Assembly: GCA_051294375.1 (NCBI GenBank)
Contig: CM119268.1
Coordinates: 7,588,632 to 7,652,631, forward strand
Direction of reading: 5' to 3'
DNA: 64,000 nucleotides
DNA from: Paraspadella gotoi
Taxonomy: Eukaryota > Chaetognatha
Shown: piece by piece, positions 47,440 through 61,365 of the stretch
Numbering within the stretch: position 1 is the first letter of the stretch
Layout of the letters: every line of letters starts with the position of its first letter
Program-made: the position numbers and the translations under genes
The notes under the pieces: generated by a model
What the model was told of the DNA's origin: nothing
What the model saw: the letters and a program-made list of their open reading frames with translations, nothing else
Database searches by the model: none

Positions 47440-50400
47440 AAAGAATTAGTAGTAATATTCAACATGTTTAACTACTCGAGCGGTAGCCTTGAAATACTAA
47501 AGGACATGACATCCAATCAATGCTCTGCGCGCTAATTAGATATTTAAAAATTGTTTTGTTTCACCCAGGTCTGTGTTACGGCACATTTCATCTCTCGACA
47601 ACAGGTACAAATCTCGTAGGAGCGAGAGCACGAGATGAAGAAAGCAACTGCATTCATCTCGCAAGAGCAACGAAAAATATTCTACGAAAGACAATCGCCC
47701 TCGCCAAAGTATTACCTTGGACCCTTTCGGACCGGACCAAAACGCTCCGCATTGCGGGAGGAGCATGGGAAAAGGTTGATCCGTGATGAGACCAAAAAAG
47801 ACATATCAACGCCGTCATCCCAGTCAGAGTTAAGGACGTCAACACATTCGCAACGATCCTAAGGTGAAATATCAGGTATTATGGAATCGACGCCCATTAA
47901 ACATTCGAATCTTACCGATCCAAAGAAGCCAGCATATTTGACATATCTCCAAGCCAAATTATTCTGTTCTTATTCCATATTATTTACATCGTCATTCAAC
48001 ACTAACCTACCTTATTACCATTATGCAGCGTGCAGAAGCAGGGATTGCTGAGCGTAGCGGCCGTGGAAGGCACACGCTGAGGGATAGAGGGGGTGGCAGA
48101 TTCTTTCTGGAAACGTTTTGCGCACTCATGAGTATTTAAATCTCGTTACAGAGAACGCGAACGAAATGGCGAAACACAGCCCGAAAACTTGAAGGAAGGA
48201 CAGGGCAGTTTTCTACTCTGTCGAGCCGAACGCCCCGCGGGATCAATGGAAGACGGGCAGAGTTCGTCGAAATCAAAAGGAGACGGCTGAATCGCGATCA
48301 GAGCAGAAAAGCCATTCGTCCGCCCTCTGCCGACGGAAGAACCTTCCGACCGTTCACCACAACGCGCTTGGTTTCAACTCGAACTTGGATTATTAAAACT
48401 ATTTTCCAAAAAAGAAAAACTTTTCTTTAACTTAAATCACGAAATAACGAAAACAAAACTCATGGTAAAGTGAATTTGTAAAGTGCCAAATGTAACTAAC
48501 TAGTCGTAGTCAATGCAAAATCAGAGAATCAAAAAAATATAAAAATTATCATCGTTCCATCGAAAAAAAGTAAAATCCTCGCGAATTTAGAAGAAAATCC
48601 AGCCCTCTCAAAATCATGAATATTCGAACCCAATCGTCAAACGTCGTGCTTTTTAGAGAACAATTGAGACTCATCGATTTGACAGATAGGTTTCGAAAAA
48701 TTTATGGCTGAGAAGTGGAGCAGGCTTATTTCAAAGTTTTGGAGTTATCCGCCAGCGGACAAGAAGATTTCCGATACTAGAAACATATAGAGCGAGAAAG
48801 AGGGACAGATAGCCAGGAAACCTAGCCAAAAAGAAACATAAAAGGCATCTATGTCCCACCCGCCAATGAAAAGAAGATTGCACGAAGACACGATCTCATC
48901 ACAAAAGTGTGTCGGTATTACCGGAAGGAAGAAGCTCCGATGAGGAAATTCAAAAAAAGAACATCCTTAGAGTTCGGAGAAATGCAAAAAAAAAAGCAAG
49001 CGGGCTGCCAAAAAGAGAAAAGAAAGTGACTTTCGCTTGAACGACGATTTCAGTCTACAAAAGTAAACAGTGGTCAACGAACGAAACCGAGGGCCAAAGG
49101 AATGCACCGCGGTCTACCAAACGACTACCATCAACATCAAAAAAAAAATCAAACGAGGGTCCATACAACTGACACAACGAGGACCGAGGAACCTGAAGAG
49201 GACGAAAAATCAAAGCTTGAAGTCAGCTGATATCGAAGAGAACGAAATCCAAAGACAGACGACACATGCGCGCCCTCCAAGTATGACCACTCTCTACTTA
49301 CCGAAAACTATTTACTTCAAAAACAAATAAACTAATTCACGATCGAACTCGCAAAGTTTGAACATTAAAGTTGGTCGCGAAAGACTCAGTGGTTATTCGA
49401 AGGTTTTTTCTTATTACATTGGTTTTCAGTTTGCCATTGGAAAACGGCCAACGCTTTCGCCAACGGAATGGAGCGAAATCGAAAAATGCTTGGGACGATC
49501 TCGGGAGAAAGCGGACAAGGTGAAAACCGAAAAAGAAAAATATTCGAATCTTTTGATATTAAAGTGATAAAAAAGAAGAACTGAAGCAGAAGGGGAAAGA
49601 GAAGCCAAAGGATTTAGCGGACTAAGCAAAAAAGCTGATCCAAACAAAGCAGGTTCCTCCGCTGTAAAGCAAGAAGATACTCGTCAACGTGAATCAAAAG
49701 TAAAGATCGATAGTCGCGTGAAAAAAATCTGTAGATCCAGGAGAAGAAAAAGCCACAAATCTTTTTCACAACGATGCCGTGAAAAAAGTATTGAGCTAGA
49801 AAAAGGCTCGAGACAATATTCTTCCAAAAAAATTATCAGAGGCTAGAATCAAATAAATAAACCTAAACGACAATCGGAAAAAACTCCTATTTGTGATAGT
49901 TTTTTTTTATGACACCAAACTGAAATACGTCATCGCTAAAACTTATTTAAAGTTCGAGTAATAGTTTTTTTAGTTTTCAATGGATCTATGCAAACGGTTT
50001 TTAAAAACAAACGAAAAGGTAAATTGAATGAACAATGGAAAAAGGAGAATAAACTTTGCGACATGTATGGAAACTTATCAGGAAGTCAATCAACGTCCGG
50101 TAGAAAAGCTCATTTTTTTGCCGAGCGTCGAACTTTCAAGAGAGACGAGAAAAAAAAGCAATGCAGAAATCGACAAGAAGTCAAAAAGATCCTTGAAGCG
50201 GCGTTAGAAAGGGTACAAGGAAAAAAAAAGCAGAGAATCTCTCAGAAGAAGAAAGAAGAGGGAACACTTTTCTATTGACGTTTAGAGAAAAAAAATTTGT
50301 TGTGATGTTCATTCAAAGATTCTACATCGAAATATTGGCCAGGACTGTATACGGAAATAAAAAGAGGACTGATAAAAAAATTATTTGATACTCGAAAAGA

Positions 50401-51980
50401 AAGACAAGATTAACATCGCTTGCGAAAAAAAAGAAAAACTAGAGGTGTTTATATCGAAAATGAAATAAATTTATCGAATAATTTGTTTATTCGAAATGGT
50501 AGCCTGAAATTTCCGGAAAAAGAAAGAATGGATTGGGCTGCTAAGCTACACGATTTGCAGACCTCATCAGTATGGGAAGACGCCGATGAAGGAAAAAACT
50601 AACTAATGTCTTACGAAACTTTTATCTGGAAAGCAACGAAAAACAGAAATAAAAAGACGCAAAACAAAGATAAAGAAACTGAAGCCTGACCTATGTTGGA
50701 AGAACAAACAATAACTTTTGAAACAATGGATAGAAGGTCCCGGTATAATACAAAATAAAGGTGAACTTCTCGAAAACTTCCCAAGAGAAAGAAATGAGGA
50801 TGAACACATAACGAACAAAGCGGAAAAAAAAAACTCACCCAAAATAGACTTGATTCAAGGTAACGAAACCCAGGCGTAATGTTTTGTTGTTTGTTTTGAA
50901 TCAATTCAGTCACTCAGGTTATCATTTGGCACAATTTATAAAAATATACCGAAACAACTTTCCGTGAACGAGAAGAGAGCCAAAGCCGCGATGCAGAAGA
51001 CGCCAAAAGCAACCTTCGAGGCATACGCTGGAGAAGCATGGAGTAAATGAAACTCCCGCGAGAAAGAATTCGAATCAACTTTATTTTCTCGACTACATAG
51101 CGCTCTTGGAATCCCGATGACAAAATGTGTTCAGTAGACGTATAACGTGGCGAATCGGCTTACCTGAAAGATTGGGCCGATATATCAGGTAGGCAGAAGG
51201 AAAAACTCTTCTGCAAAAAAGATGCTTAAACATACCGCTTTTAAAAAATCGATATTTGTCGGCATTCGAGGATTTATGTGTGCTGCGAGCCGAGGTGTTT
51301 GTGCTCCATTTTTTGCTTTTTTGTTCTTCTTGTTTGAAATTCAGCTTTTCACAGTTATAAGTGGATACAGCCCAGCTAGCCGGTAAAGTTCCGGCCAAAT
51401 TCCGGCCATGTTGCGGTGAGGAGAATGTCGCCCACACCAAATTCGGTGGACCAGAAATCGACCCAAAAAATCGTCATGAATGACGAACTACGGAAAGTCG
51501 AAAAATCAGCAGTAAGATAAAAAATCCGTTAGATTATGAAAAATTCTAAGAAATGCTAGGAGGGCATAAAAAAATAAAAAACATAAAGACGCCGAAAATT
51601 ATCGATCCGAAGATTTTTTACAGAGAAAAATCTAAAGTTGCTAAATTGAAAAACTAACCCAGTTAACTAATTCCTAAAAAAAGGATAGTTCGATAGCTAA
51701 AATTAAAATATATTATTAATATTAATATCTCACAAGTTGGTCCAGCGCCCCGAAAAGAAAAAAAGACAACGGATCCAGCGCACAACGAAGACGAATCGAG
51801 AAGTTTACGCTCTCAGAGATGAGAAAAATTGGCTAAACTGAACGTTTTTCAATATCTATCTTTTCTGCAATTATCCTGCTCGAGGAACTTATCGCATATC
51901 CGCATGTTCAAAGATTCACAGTTTCATAAAAATTATCTTTTATAATTGGTTCATGTTGCATCTTTACAGGAATTTTAGTT
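47440..51980. other. A-rich (plus strand) sequence; no gene recognised
   Basis: Short open frames rich in Lys, Glu and Arg occur throughout, for example at 48.7-49.3, 49.36-49.57, 49.99-50.28 and 50.42-50.60 kb. The composition is somewhat coding-like, but frames change often and I recognise no motif. Confidence 0.4.
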
Positions 51981-52034
51981 CATTTATTAAAAGGATCCAT
52001 CAAAAGATATATATACAATTAAATTAAACTATGG

Positions 52035-53445
52035 ATGCCTACTCCGAAGGCTCGACATCGAAAACGACATCATGTGGGCGCAAGCCGATTTAGAGAACAG
52101 ACCGGCAACAAACTTTTCGGGCGAGTTCCCGGTTCGCCAGGGACTTCGGGAGGACGCCCGCAGAGAAAGAGACCGATTTCGATTGCAGCGTCAGAGCTCC
52201 AGTTCAGCGATAGTGACGGCGCCTCACGAACATTCGGCAGAGCTAACTGCATCTGGGCGAAGAACTTCGCCGCCCGCTTTTGAACCAAAAAGGCCGCAAC
52301 TGTCCACCTCATCGCCGGCCTGTCTGCTGATGGACTTCAGCTCCCCACATTCATCGTCGGACAGCGGCGATGAAAGTATACTTCAAAGGACGGACTTCCG
52401 CAGCGATGGCAAACTGGGTGATGGTGAGGAGGATGGCATCAGGAGGGCGGGAAAGAAAGGCCAGGCAAAAACTCTCAGGGGTTTATTTGGACGGCGAGGA
52501 ATGACGAACCTCTGTCCAGAAGATAAGAAGAAGGAGCGGACGAATGAAGAAATCCTCCTTCGCCTCGCCAAAATTCGTCCGACCCTGGCGTACCTCATCA
52601 TTCCAATTTTCAAGAGTCATCCATTGACAGACGAGGCCGCGCGACTGTCTCCACGACGCCGTCGTCATCTTCTGAGAATTCGGGACTGCCAGCAGTTTCA
52701 GTTATATGAAAAGTGACGAAACTACGACACAACCTCGATCGGCCTATATATCGGAAGGAAGGAGAGCATCCAAAGCCAGTTAGGTCACGCCTTCACCAAA
52801 CGGAGTTAGAGTTGATGGACCGAGGTGGGCCCAGCTAGAAAATTCGTTAGTCATCGGCAGAGCCAGGAGTTGTTGAAAGCGGAGATTGGGCATAAGGCGG
52901 AGGTTTTAGAATCAAGATTGAGAAGCTGGAGCAGGAGTAGAGAGAGACGGAGAGGATGATTGAAGCAGAGGTGGAGGCTGCGAAGGGGAAGGGTGCGACG
53001 AGGTGTGAGCAGAGGCGAGCAACCTAAACCCGGAACGCCTCTGCGAGCCAGGACATGCGGGCCAAAAATGTATGACCGCCTGGAAACAGACTTTCTTCAC
53101 CCGCCGGGAGTCGGAGCGAGGCCGTTTGGCGTCGCACTATTTCGTGAGGAAGCCGGTCAGTCTGATCTTCCGACTCTCAAAGTTTCGTATCCACCGCCCG
53201 GCAGGAAACAAATTCACATTAATTCGCCGCCACGCCACACGTCAGATGCCCTGGCGCCCGAAAAGAAAGAAGCTGCCGACCTCTCCAGCCAAGTTCACCG
53301 CCTTCCGCCTCCACCGCCGGAGACTGGGAGTACCCCGGATTGCGGCGAAGCAAGGGCCACCAAGAAGCGTGAATCGATGAACTATTTTTTAACTGGAAAC
53401 TCAGTCGCGTCGGCATGTCAGAATGCCCGGAGCCGGCCTCTCTAG
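52035..53445 (+). other. GC-rich island with overlapping open frames, possibly retroelement gag-like
   Basis: Contrasts sharply with the A-rich flanks. The longest frame, 52,072-52,716 (214 codons), is Ser/Arg-rich and contains EDKKKERTNEEILLRLAKIR. A coiled-coil-like stretch follows at about 52.86-52.95 kb (QELLKAEIGHKAEVLESRL). Near 53,030-53,065 one frame reads CEPGHAGQKC, part of a CCHC zinc knuckle lacking its first cysteine. Order and composition hint at a gag protein, but nothing is conclusive and frames change between parts. Confidence 0.3.
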
Positions 53446-54200
53446 AGCCGCGACCGCGAATCACACGCACGTTGTCCATATGGCTGTCCCTAGAGAAGCA
53501 ATTCCTTTTTATCTTGCATAATACGTATTTATTGAGTTCTGTATGCCCTGCGGTACCGTTTGACTAGTAAAACTTTTAATTCGACAGGATCCGAACTAGT
53601 AAGATAAATCGTTAAAACATCTGAAGGGGAAAAAGAAAAAATTGAGTTATTAAAACAAATTAAATAAATATAATAAATAAATAAACAAAACTGGCTATAC
53701 ACAAAATTCACTTAACGAAACGATCTAAAGAACGTCACAAAAAAAAATTGATGAAAAAAATTTTAAACCGTCCATTCAGAATTCAAAAACAAGAATGAGA
53801 AACTTGTTTTGAGGTTGCCAGCACCTGGAGCAACGGAAGCAGGAAAAAAATTACTCCGAAAGCAGACTACCATCGAACGCTACGAGTCAGCGTGAACTGA
53901 TTATAGTGGGACCTTAAGCCAACTCGACAAATTGACTACACTTTAACCTGAAACATTAACACTAAGACAATGTAATTAAATTTTATTTATTTCTGTATGG
54001 GGCAAATTGCAAAAAAAGAAATTATCAAAATCAATTTCAGGTTTTTTCTATTTAGTACAGTGTTTTATCAATCTGTACAAATCAATTTATCTTGTAAAAA
54101 CTCACAAGCAAGGGGAGAAAAAGACCAAAGGAAAAACTTTCGAAATCAAGATAGTCTTGAAAAACGATAATTAGTGGATAAGCTAGTCTCATAGGGCCTC
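53446..54200. other. AT-rich spacer; nothing recognised
   Basis: AT-rich sequence between two GC-rich islands with no feature I can support. Confidence 0.5.
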
Positions 54201-54202
54201 TA

Positions 54203-55404
54203 GTGCGAGCTTGTCATTGTAACCGATTCCGCGGTCAAACACACCAACCCAATGCATGCGCACCCTTATGTTACACATGCACCCTCACGAATTATCAAAC
54301 CAAGCTGTACCAAGATTTAAAATCAATACTGGCGGCCGGAACGTCTACGGGGAGTTCCTCAACGCACGGGACGTCGTCTAACAGAGAAACACCAAATCAC
54401 GCTAAGTCCCAAGCGGTCCAATCTAATGTTGGCCATGCGGCCACGAAGACGTGCGCAGCGGCTTTACGCAAGCCGAGCATTAATGTATTGCCCCTCTGCG
54501 CGGCGCAGTGCAACCGTAACCGACAGGCGCGGTCCGTCCATGAGACGCACTCACGAAAAACGGTTAAGCATTGCCACGTCCCAACTAAAAAAAGCGAATT
54601 CGAATCCAACGGCTCACTCATCAAAAGATCGACGCCCGCTATTTCTCGTCAGCAATAGCGGCGCCGCGTCCCTCGAAGGCGTCGTCAAGGTGACGACGCC
54701 CGGCGGTGAGGCTCGTTAGGACATCGTCGTCCACAGTAGCCCCCAAGGCGCCACGGTCCGTTCGCACTGCCACAGGCAACGTCGGGGCTGTCGTCCAATG
54801 AGAGGCATACCGGGTAGCACGACGCCGGGAGGCATAGGTCTTCTCAAGCGAATCGTCGGTCAGGTTGCAATCTCGCAATGGGACGCCTGCCTCCCTGTTC
54901 GACGCTTGCGATTCCCTCCTTCTTCGAAGGCACGTTCGTCAAAGGAGACGACGCCGCAGTGCTCGCGCGAGGACAAAAAATGGCTACCCCGGTTCTGAGA
55001 CACTATCGACGTCAACGATCGGCCGCCACCGTTCGACGCGGTGTCCCTTCAAGGAGCGACGTATGCCGGCGGTACGTGGCTCATCGGATTGTTCATGGAG
55101 ACGACGCCGGGCCCGTAGCAGAATGATGGAGCCGTCTCGGAGACGGTCAACGTGTGAGGCGCTGAGAGAAAAGTCTACGCCTGTGTTTGCTGAGCCGTCG
55201 AGGCCGTCACGGCAGCCGAATGGAAACGACAAGAGGACGCCGATTGGAGACGACATGCTTGCGGGCGAAACCTCATTGGGGTTGGGACATATGAAACTGG
55301 GGTTACATGCTGAAGCTGGGAAAGTCGAGGCGATCGCATTACGCAAAGAAACATTTGCCACCCGCATAGGCGAAGACCCAGCTGACGTACGGACGGCCTC
55401 TTAA
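54203..55404. other. Second GC-rich island, unassigned
   Basis: CpG-rich, with frames of 151 codons (54,203-54,658), 179 codons (54,865-55,404) on the plus strand and 127 codons on the minus strand. Several GACGACGCC motifs recur. I recognise no family, and overlapping frames on both strands are expected from high GC alone. Confidence 0.35.
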
Positions 55405-56715
55405 TTGTGTTAGTGTATCCGTGTCACCGCTACAGTCGGGAGTGTTTAAAAAAGAGGAGGTCGTGTACGACCTGCGAGCGATCTTGGCGTGGTCATATTG
55501 TAACCACACGATACATGGTTGTCTTATCTGTATTGTAGTCAAGGAGTTAAAAATCTCAAACGTACTGTTTACGCGACGCCACGGGAAGCCCTGCCAGCAT
55601 AAACGGACAGAGGAACACAAAAAAAAGACCCACTTCCCCGGGGTGATAAGGTCCACCAAGCTATATGATACCTTGAGATGAGAAAATGGATATATTATTA
55701 TTGGTTTTTGCTTAAGTTTACTTTGTGCTTTGAAGTCGTCCTTTAACACCTACAACCATTCATACATTGGCGAATTACATCATCAAAAGTTACCCGGAGA
55801 CAGAGGGAAACCGCAATCACGTTTTACTGACAGCTGGAATATTCATATTTAGCGGACTTTAGGGCTGAGGCGTTAAACCAGTACCTAAAATACAATCAAT
55901 CTTATTCGTTCTCTAGTTCTATTCACTTCTTTTCTTTTCCTCTCGCCAACATCCCTTACTTTTCACCCTGCATCATCCCGCGAACCATTTCCTTTTTTTT
56001 TCCGCTTTTTTTCACCCCTTTCTTCTCTCCCTGCTTTTTTTTACCTTTCCTTCTCCCCTTCCTCTTAATCTCTTTCCCTTTACACCCAACTCTCACCCTT
56101 ATATTCTACTCTCTTTCTTCTTTCTCTCTCCCTCCTTTTCTCTTCCATTCCTCTTTTCTCTCGCCCTTCCTCCCTCTTTCCTCCCCCTTTCCTCCACTCC
56201 CCCCTCTCTGCCTCGAGATGCCATCAATTTTTATGAGTTCGCTTCTGCCGCATGCGAATGAAGGGAGACGCCGTCGTCTCTCGATGCGAAGTGATACAGG
56301 GCGTAAAGCGGAACGATGATCGCGCTGATACCTCGCGTCTCCGCGTAGATGGCGCGGATGTACAAAGGAAAAAAAAGATGATCCGTGCTCTTTGGTTACG
56401 TTTGACGACGCTCTCTCCGACCCTCAGAGTCAACTGATGTATTTATTCATAAAAATGGTACAATCAATAAAGAATTATCTATTCATTCATAAAAAACAAG
56501 CAAGCTTGCTTCTTGACTTTGACAGGCGACAGTGGGTTTCGGCCTCCATCCCTTTTACAACATTACAAAATTGAAAGACCAAACATTTTACATTGAAAAT
56601 GTGAAATTTTATAGACATATCGCGAAGTCAATGAATTCGAGTCAACGTCATATAATTATACAAAACAAACAAAACAAAAAACAACAGTCATATCTACAAT
56701 ATATCGACTATCCTC
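55405..56715. other. AT-rich then pyrimidine-rich sequence; start of the distal right arm
   Basis: 55,940-56,215 is pyrimidine-rich and appears to be the reverse complement of purine-rich sequence at about 23.8-24.3 kb. No gene recognised. Confidence 0.45.
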
Positions 56716-56740
56716 NNNNNNNNNNNNNNNNNNNNNNNNN
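56716..56740. other. Assembly gap (25 N)
   Basis: One of five gaps with exactly 25 N. Confidence 0.95.
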
Positions 56741-59700
56741 GCCAAATAAATCACGTGATCAACGGCCATGCTACGATTCCTGGGCATCGGAGGAAACAGG
56801 TGACGCAAGACCCCGCGTTTCGCGACGTCGTATCCGCTCGTGGCGGCGCTTCGGGGTAGAAGGCGATTCTGTTCCTCTTTTCCCCCCCCCTACGCTGCCC
56901 CCTCGCTGGGCTCCTCGGGGGAAGCGCGAGATTCCGATGGAGCGGATTCGGAGTAAGTAGAGCGACGCGACGGGGGATAAATTTTAAATCGATGATGGGC
57001 CCGTCCGATTGAGGGTTTGACGGCTGGAGCAGGCCGGGTTGGGGGCCTTGCGGCCGGGGGCGGAATCGATTGGAAGGACGGAGGTTTTTAAGGGGCCGGG
57101 TTATTTTTAAGTCTGGGGGGCAGAGATGGTCGCGTAAATGATGCGCCCATAATTTTCACACGTTGCAATGCAATCATTGACGTGAGTGAGGTTTTTTTTT
57201 AAACACAATTGTATATGCGAAAAAAAAATATTATCGTTAATATTATTGATAAGTTTCGATGACTATACGTGATTTAGCATTTTTAGTGGAAATAGAGCAA
57301 TGAAGGACTTCTAGAAACGGGATGATTAGTGGATTTCGCGGAAGAAGCGATGGAAGAGATCTGATGGACTGCAGCGATCTGAAAGGATTGTCTCCATTCG
57401 GAAAGGAACTGCAGCGATCGAGTCGGCCGAGCGGAGCGGTCGCCATTGAATTGTTACGTCTGTGCCCGACCGTAATGGCCTTGTTCGCTTAAGCGCACAG
57501 CCCCCCTACCCAGTTCTCCCTCGAGGAACCTCGAGATCTGACCGCAATGATTATTCTCGACGAAGGACCGACGACAACAACAACGACATCGACAACGACT
57601 CGAGGATCGACAATGGATCGCCGAAACATCGAGGGGAAGATTGCGAGAGATGTAGAACAGAAACGACCGGGGGGGGACTACAAGGGTTGACCTACATAGA
57701 TTAGAGGGCAGACTTGAGCGTTCAATGCATACCGCGTTTGAGGCATACTGAGATTGAGGCAGATGGTAGTACAAAATTGAAAGTTAATCACAGGGCGATA
57801 CGTCTTTTATATGCCTTTATATCGATAATATGATAAAAAAACAGGCAAAAAATATTTATCTGCGATATTTAGCTCAATGCCTGAACCGCTGAGTGACTCT
57901 ACCCAAACGGATTTTAATATTTCATTGTATTTCAAACAAGGTTCCGGGAAGAGCCTTCTGATTTTTAAACATTCCGTAGGCCCAGCGGGTTAGGGACTTC
58001 CAGGTCATATAAAAAAAAAGCTTTCATCTCAAAAAAACATTTAGCCCTCGTCCACACAAATGAATATCAGAAAACTTCCTGCAAGACGGCAAAAACGTGG
58101 GAAGGGCGAAGTTTCTTATAGGACCACATTAAAAGCTTAGATACGCATAGTAATACAAAAAACCTCGTGATTAAGTTGCTAAATAAAATTTAAATACTCG
58201 TGTACACACGTATTACTACCAAACAGGTATAATTATCTGTCCCGCAAACAGGGTAATCACGTTCATTTGAAGCATTGAGGAAGATGAAAGTTCAAATTAG
58301 ACAACCTTATTCTCTTCCTAGTGGTGCTTTGACTGACCTATAATGTCCTAGCGGGACTGGAGGGGTTTCTATTTCAGAGGGCGTGTGGTGTGGGCTCCTA
58401 CTCCGAATAAACTCGGAAGGGCAGAGACTAGCAAGTTCTCATTCCGGCGGAGATCTCGGAGTCATCCCAATACGCTCGCTGAAACGAGCCAAAAATAATT
58501 CTGTCTAAATTAACTTTTTCTTTCATATCGAACAATTCAAGAAAAAGGACGATTGACAAAGCGCAAATAATTTTGCGGCGTTCCGAGCTCCTCGTTTAGC
58601 CGAGACTGCAAATCTCACACACCCGCCAGTGCTCAAACTGAGTTAGGGTATTTCTCCAAAACTGTGTGGTAAGCAATCTGTTTTTTTTGGCTCGGATTCC
58701 AGTCACCGCGAGAGCCGCACACAAGATAACTCTCTCCTTAATTGGCATTTCCACTTCTCTCTCTCTCTCTTACATCTCTCTCTCTTCTACGATGGCTCAT
58801 GGCTGGGCAGTCGGGCTCTCATTATCAAAATCTTTTATGTCCGAGTAGCTCGAAATAAGAATGTAAACTTTAGTAATACATTACTCACCTGCTTCTGTCC
58901 TCGCCCCTCCTCTTAGTGTTACAAATTCCGCAGAGCGGCGACCCCCTACTAATGTAGGTCTCTCAAGCAACAAGATCCCCCTTCGCGCCGCTCATAAACA
59001 CTAACTTTCGTACAAGGTACAAGAGTTTTCAAGCGTCCATGACACCGAACCAAAGAGAAAAGGGACGTGCGGAGAAAAAGAAAAAGCGGATAAAAAAACG
59101 GTGCACCAGAGGAAAAAAGGAGTTAAAAAAAAAGAAAACGAAAAAAAGAACAAGGGGGGAAATTGGCCCTGAAAAAAAAAAATAGAAAGGAATGAAAAAT
59201 AAATGATACGAGAAGGAAAAAAGAAAGACTGAGACCAGGAAAAACGACGAGGTAGAAAAAAAAGTAATTTGGCTCGGAGGCAAAAAGAAAGAAAAAAAAA
59301 AAGGGAGAGAAAAGAGGGCTCCGCACAGGCAAGACCGGTTAAACGATTCGCCCGATCGAGAGACAAAACAATAAAAGTTATGAAGAGAAATCAAAATCTC
59401 ATGTGATACAACGCGTAACCGATGAGAGTGGTCATTAAGAGAAGAGACCTCCGGGAGCAGTCTCAGTCCGCTTCTTCTCTCATCACCTCTTTCTGTTCTG
59501 TATATTCGCTTTGCTACACTTTCTATTTCTTTCCTTGTTCTTTCTTTCTTTCTGCTTGGTCTTCCATTTGGCTTACAAAACGGCATCCACCTTTCAGAGA
59601 GCTTCATCTCAATCTGAGTTATCGTTAATCGCTTAGCCAAAGGAACATTTTAAAGAACTTATTCTCATATCGTACTTATCATAACATTTTCTTATAAATA

Positions 59701-61365
59701 GTCTTCAACTATGTTTCCTTAACAATCAATCCATACAAAGGCTTATTTATCTTTCAGCTCGATTTCCTTGTGCTTTCTGCGTTTATGATTCTTTCTTTTT
59801 TCTTTCATTATCTTTCTATTAGTTAATAATTTATTGTTCTCATTATCACCTGAGAGGGGGTGCTTGTTTTCCAAATATATACTTTCTTTTATTTAATTCT
59901 CTTATTTTTCTTTCTTCTGTTCTTTTACGTCGATTATGTAATTTCTCTCTCTATTTCCTATTTTCTTTTTCTATGTTCTTTCTAAAAATTCATACTAATT
60001 TCCGTTTCTTTCTTTGAGTTTTCGTCTCCTTTGCTTTCTCTTTCTCGTTCCGCCCACTTGTGTTTTCATTTGTCTTTTCTTTCTTTCTTATCTGGTTTCT
60101 GTTTTTTTCTTATATATTTCCCTGCTTATTTTTTCTTACCACTAATCTTTTTGGTAAAAAATATTTATCTGCGATATTTAGCTCAATGCTGAACCGCTGA
60201 GTGACTCTACGAAACGGATTTATATATTCATTTATTTCAAACAAGGTTCCGGAAGAGCCTTCTGACTTTTAACATGCCGTAGGCCCAGCGGGTTAGGACT
60301 TCCAGGTCATATAAAAAATAAGCTTTCATCTCAAAAAACATTTAGCCCATCGTCCACACCAAATTGAATATCAGAAAACTTTCCCTGCAAGACGGCAAAA
60401 TTTGGGCGAATGACTTAAAGAAATGCAAATCAGAGGAAGTCAACTTCCCGAGTTTCTCCCAAAACAAGGAAAAACATTCTTGGTTACCAAGTGCTAGTAG
60501 CGTGTTGTAAACTCCAACTGCCAACAGCCGAGAAAAATCATCCATTCATCCGACGATTGACAACGCAAATAATTTTGGGTGCCGAGCTTCGTTTAGCCAC
60601 TGCATCCACACCCGCAGTGCTCAAACTAGTTAAGGGTATTTCTCCAACAACTGTGTAAGCAATTCTTTTTTTNNNNNNNNNNNNNNNNNNNNNNNNNNNN
60701 NNNNNNNNNNNNNNNNNNNNNNNNNNNNNNNNNNNNNNNNNNNNNNNNNNNNNNNNNNNNNNNNNNNNNNNNNNNNNNNNNNNNNNNNNNNNNNNNNNNN
60801 NNNNNNNNNNNNNNNNNNNNNNNNNNNNNNNNNNNNNNNNNNNNNNNNNNNNNNNNNNNNNNNNNNNNNNNNNNNNNNNNNNNNNNNNNNNTCATTGTCG
60901 AAGCCGAAAAAGAAAAAAAGTAATCCTTCCACGCGTCAGTTGCCTAGCAACGCGAGCGGACCCTTGGGCGCAAAGACATCCCTTCGCGCGCTCATAAACA
61001 CAATTCTGTCAAGTCAAGAGTTTTCAAGCGTCCATGACACCGAACCAAAGAGAAAAGGGGGCGGAGGAAAAAAAAACGATAAAAAAGGAGAAAAAAGGAG
61101 TTTAAAAAAAAGAAAGAAAAAAAGAAAAGGGGGGAAATTGGCTGAAAAAAAAATAGAAAGGATAAAAATAAAGAGAAGGAAAAAAGAAAGACTGAGACCA
61201 GAAAACGACGAGAGAGAAAAAAAGAATGGCTCGGGGAAAAAGAAAGAAAAAAAAAGGGAGAGAAAAGAGGCAGAAACAGATGAACAAAAAAGTAGAGAGA
61301 AATCAAAAGTGACAACGGAACGATGAGAGTCATTAAGAGAAGAGACCCGGGAGTCTTTTTTATCC

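Noticed and set aside
52072-52716. 214-codon frame considered as a host gene
   Set aside because: No start context, splice sites or recognised domain; high GC alone explains the openness, so it is kept only as an unassigned island.
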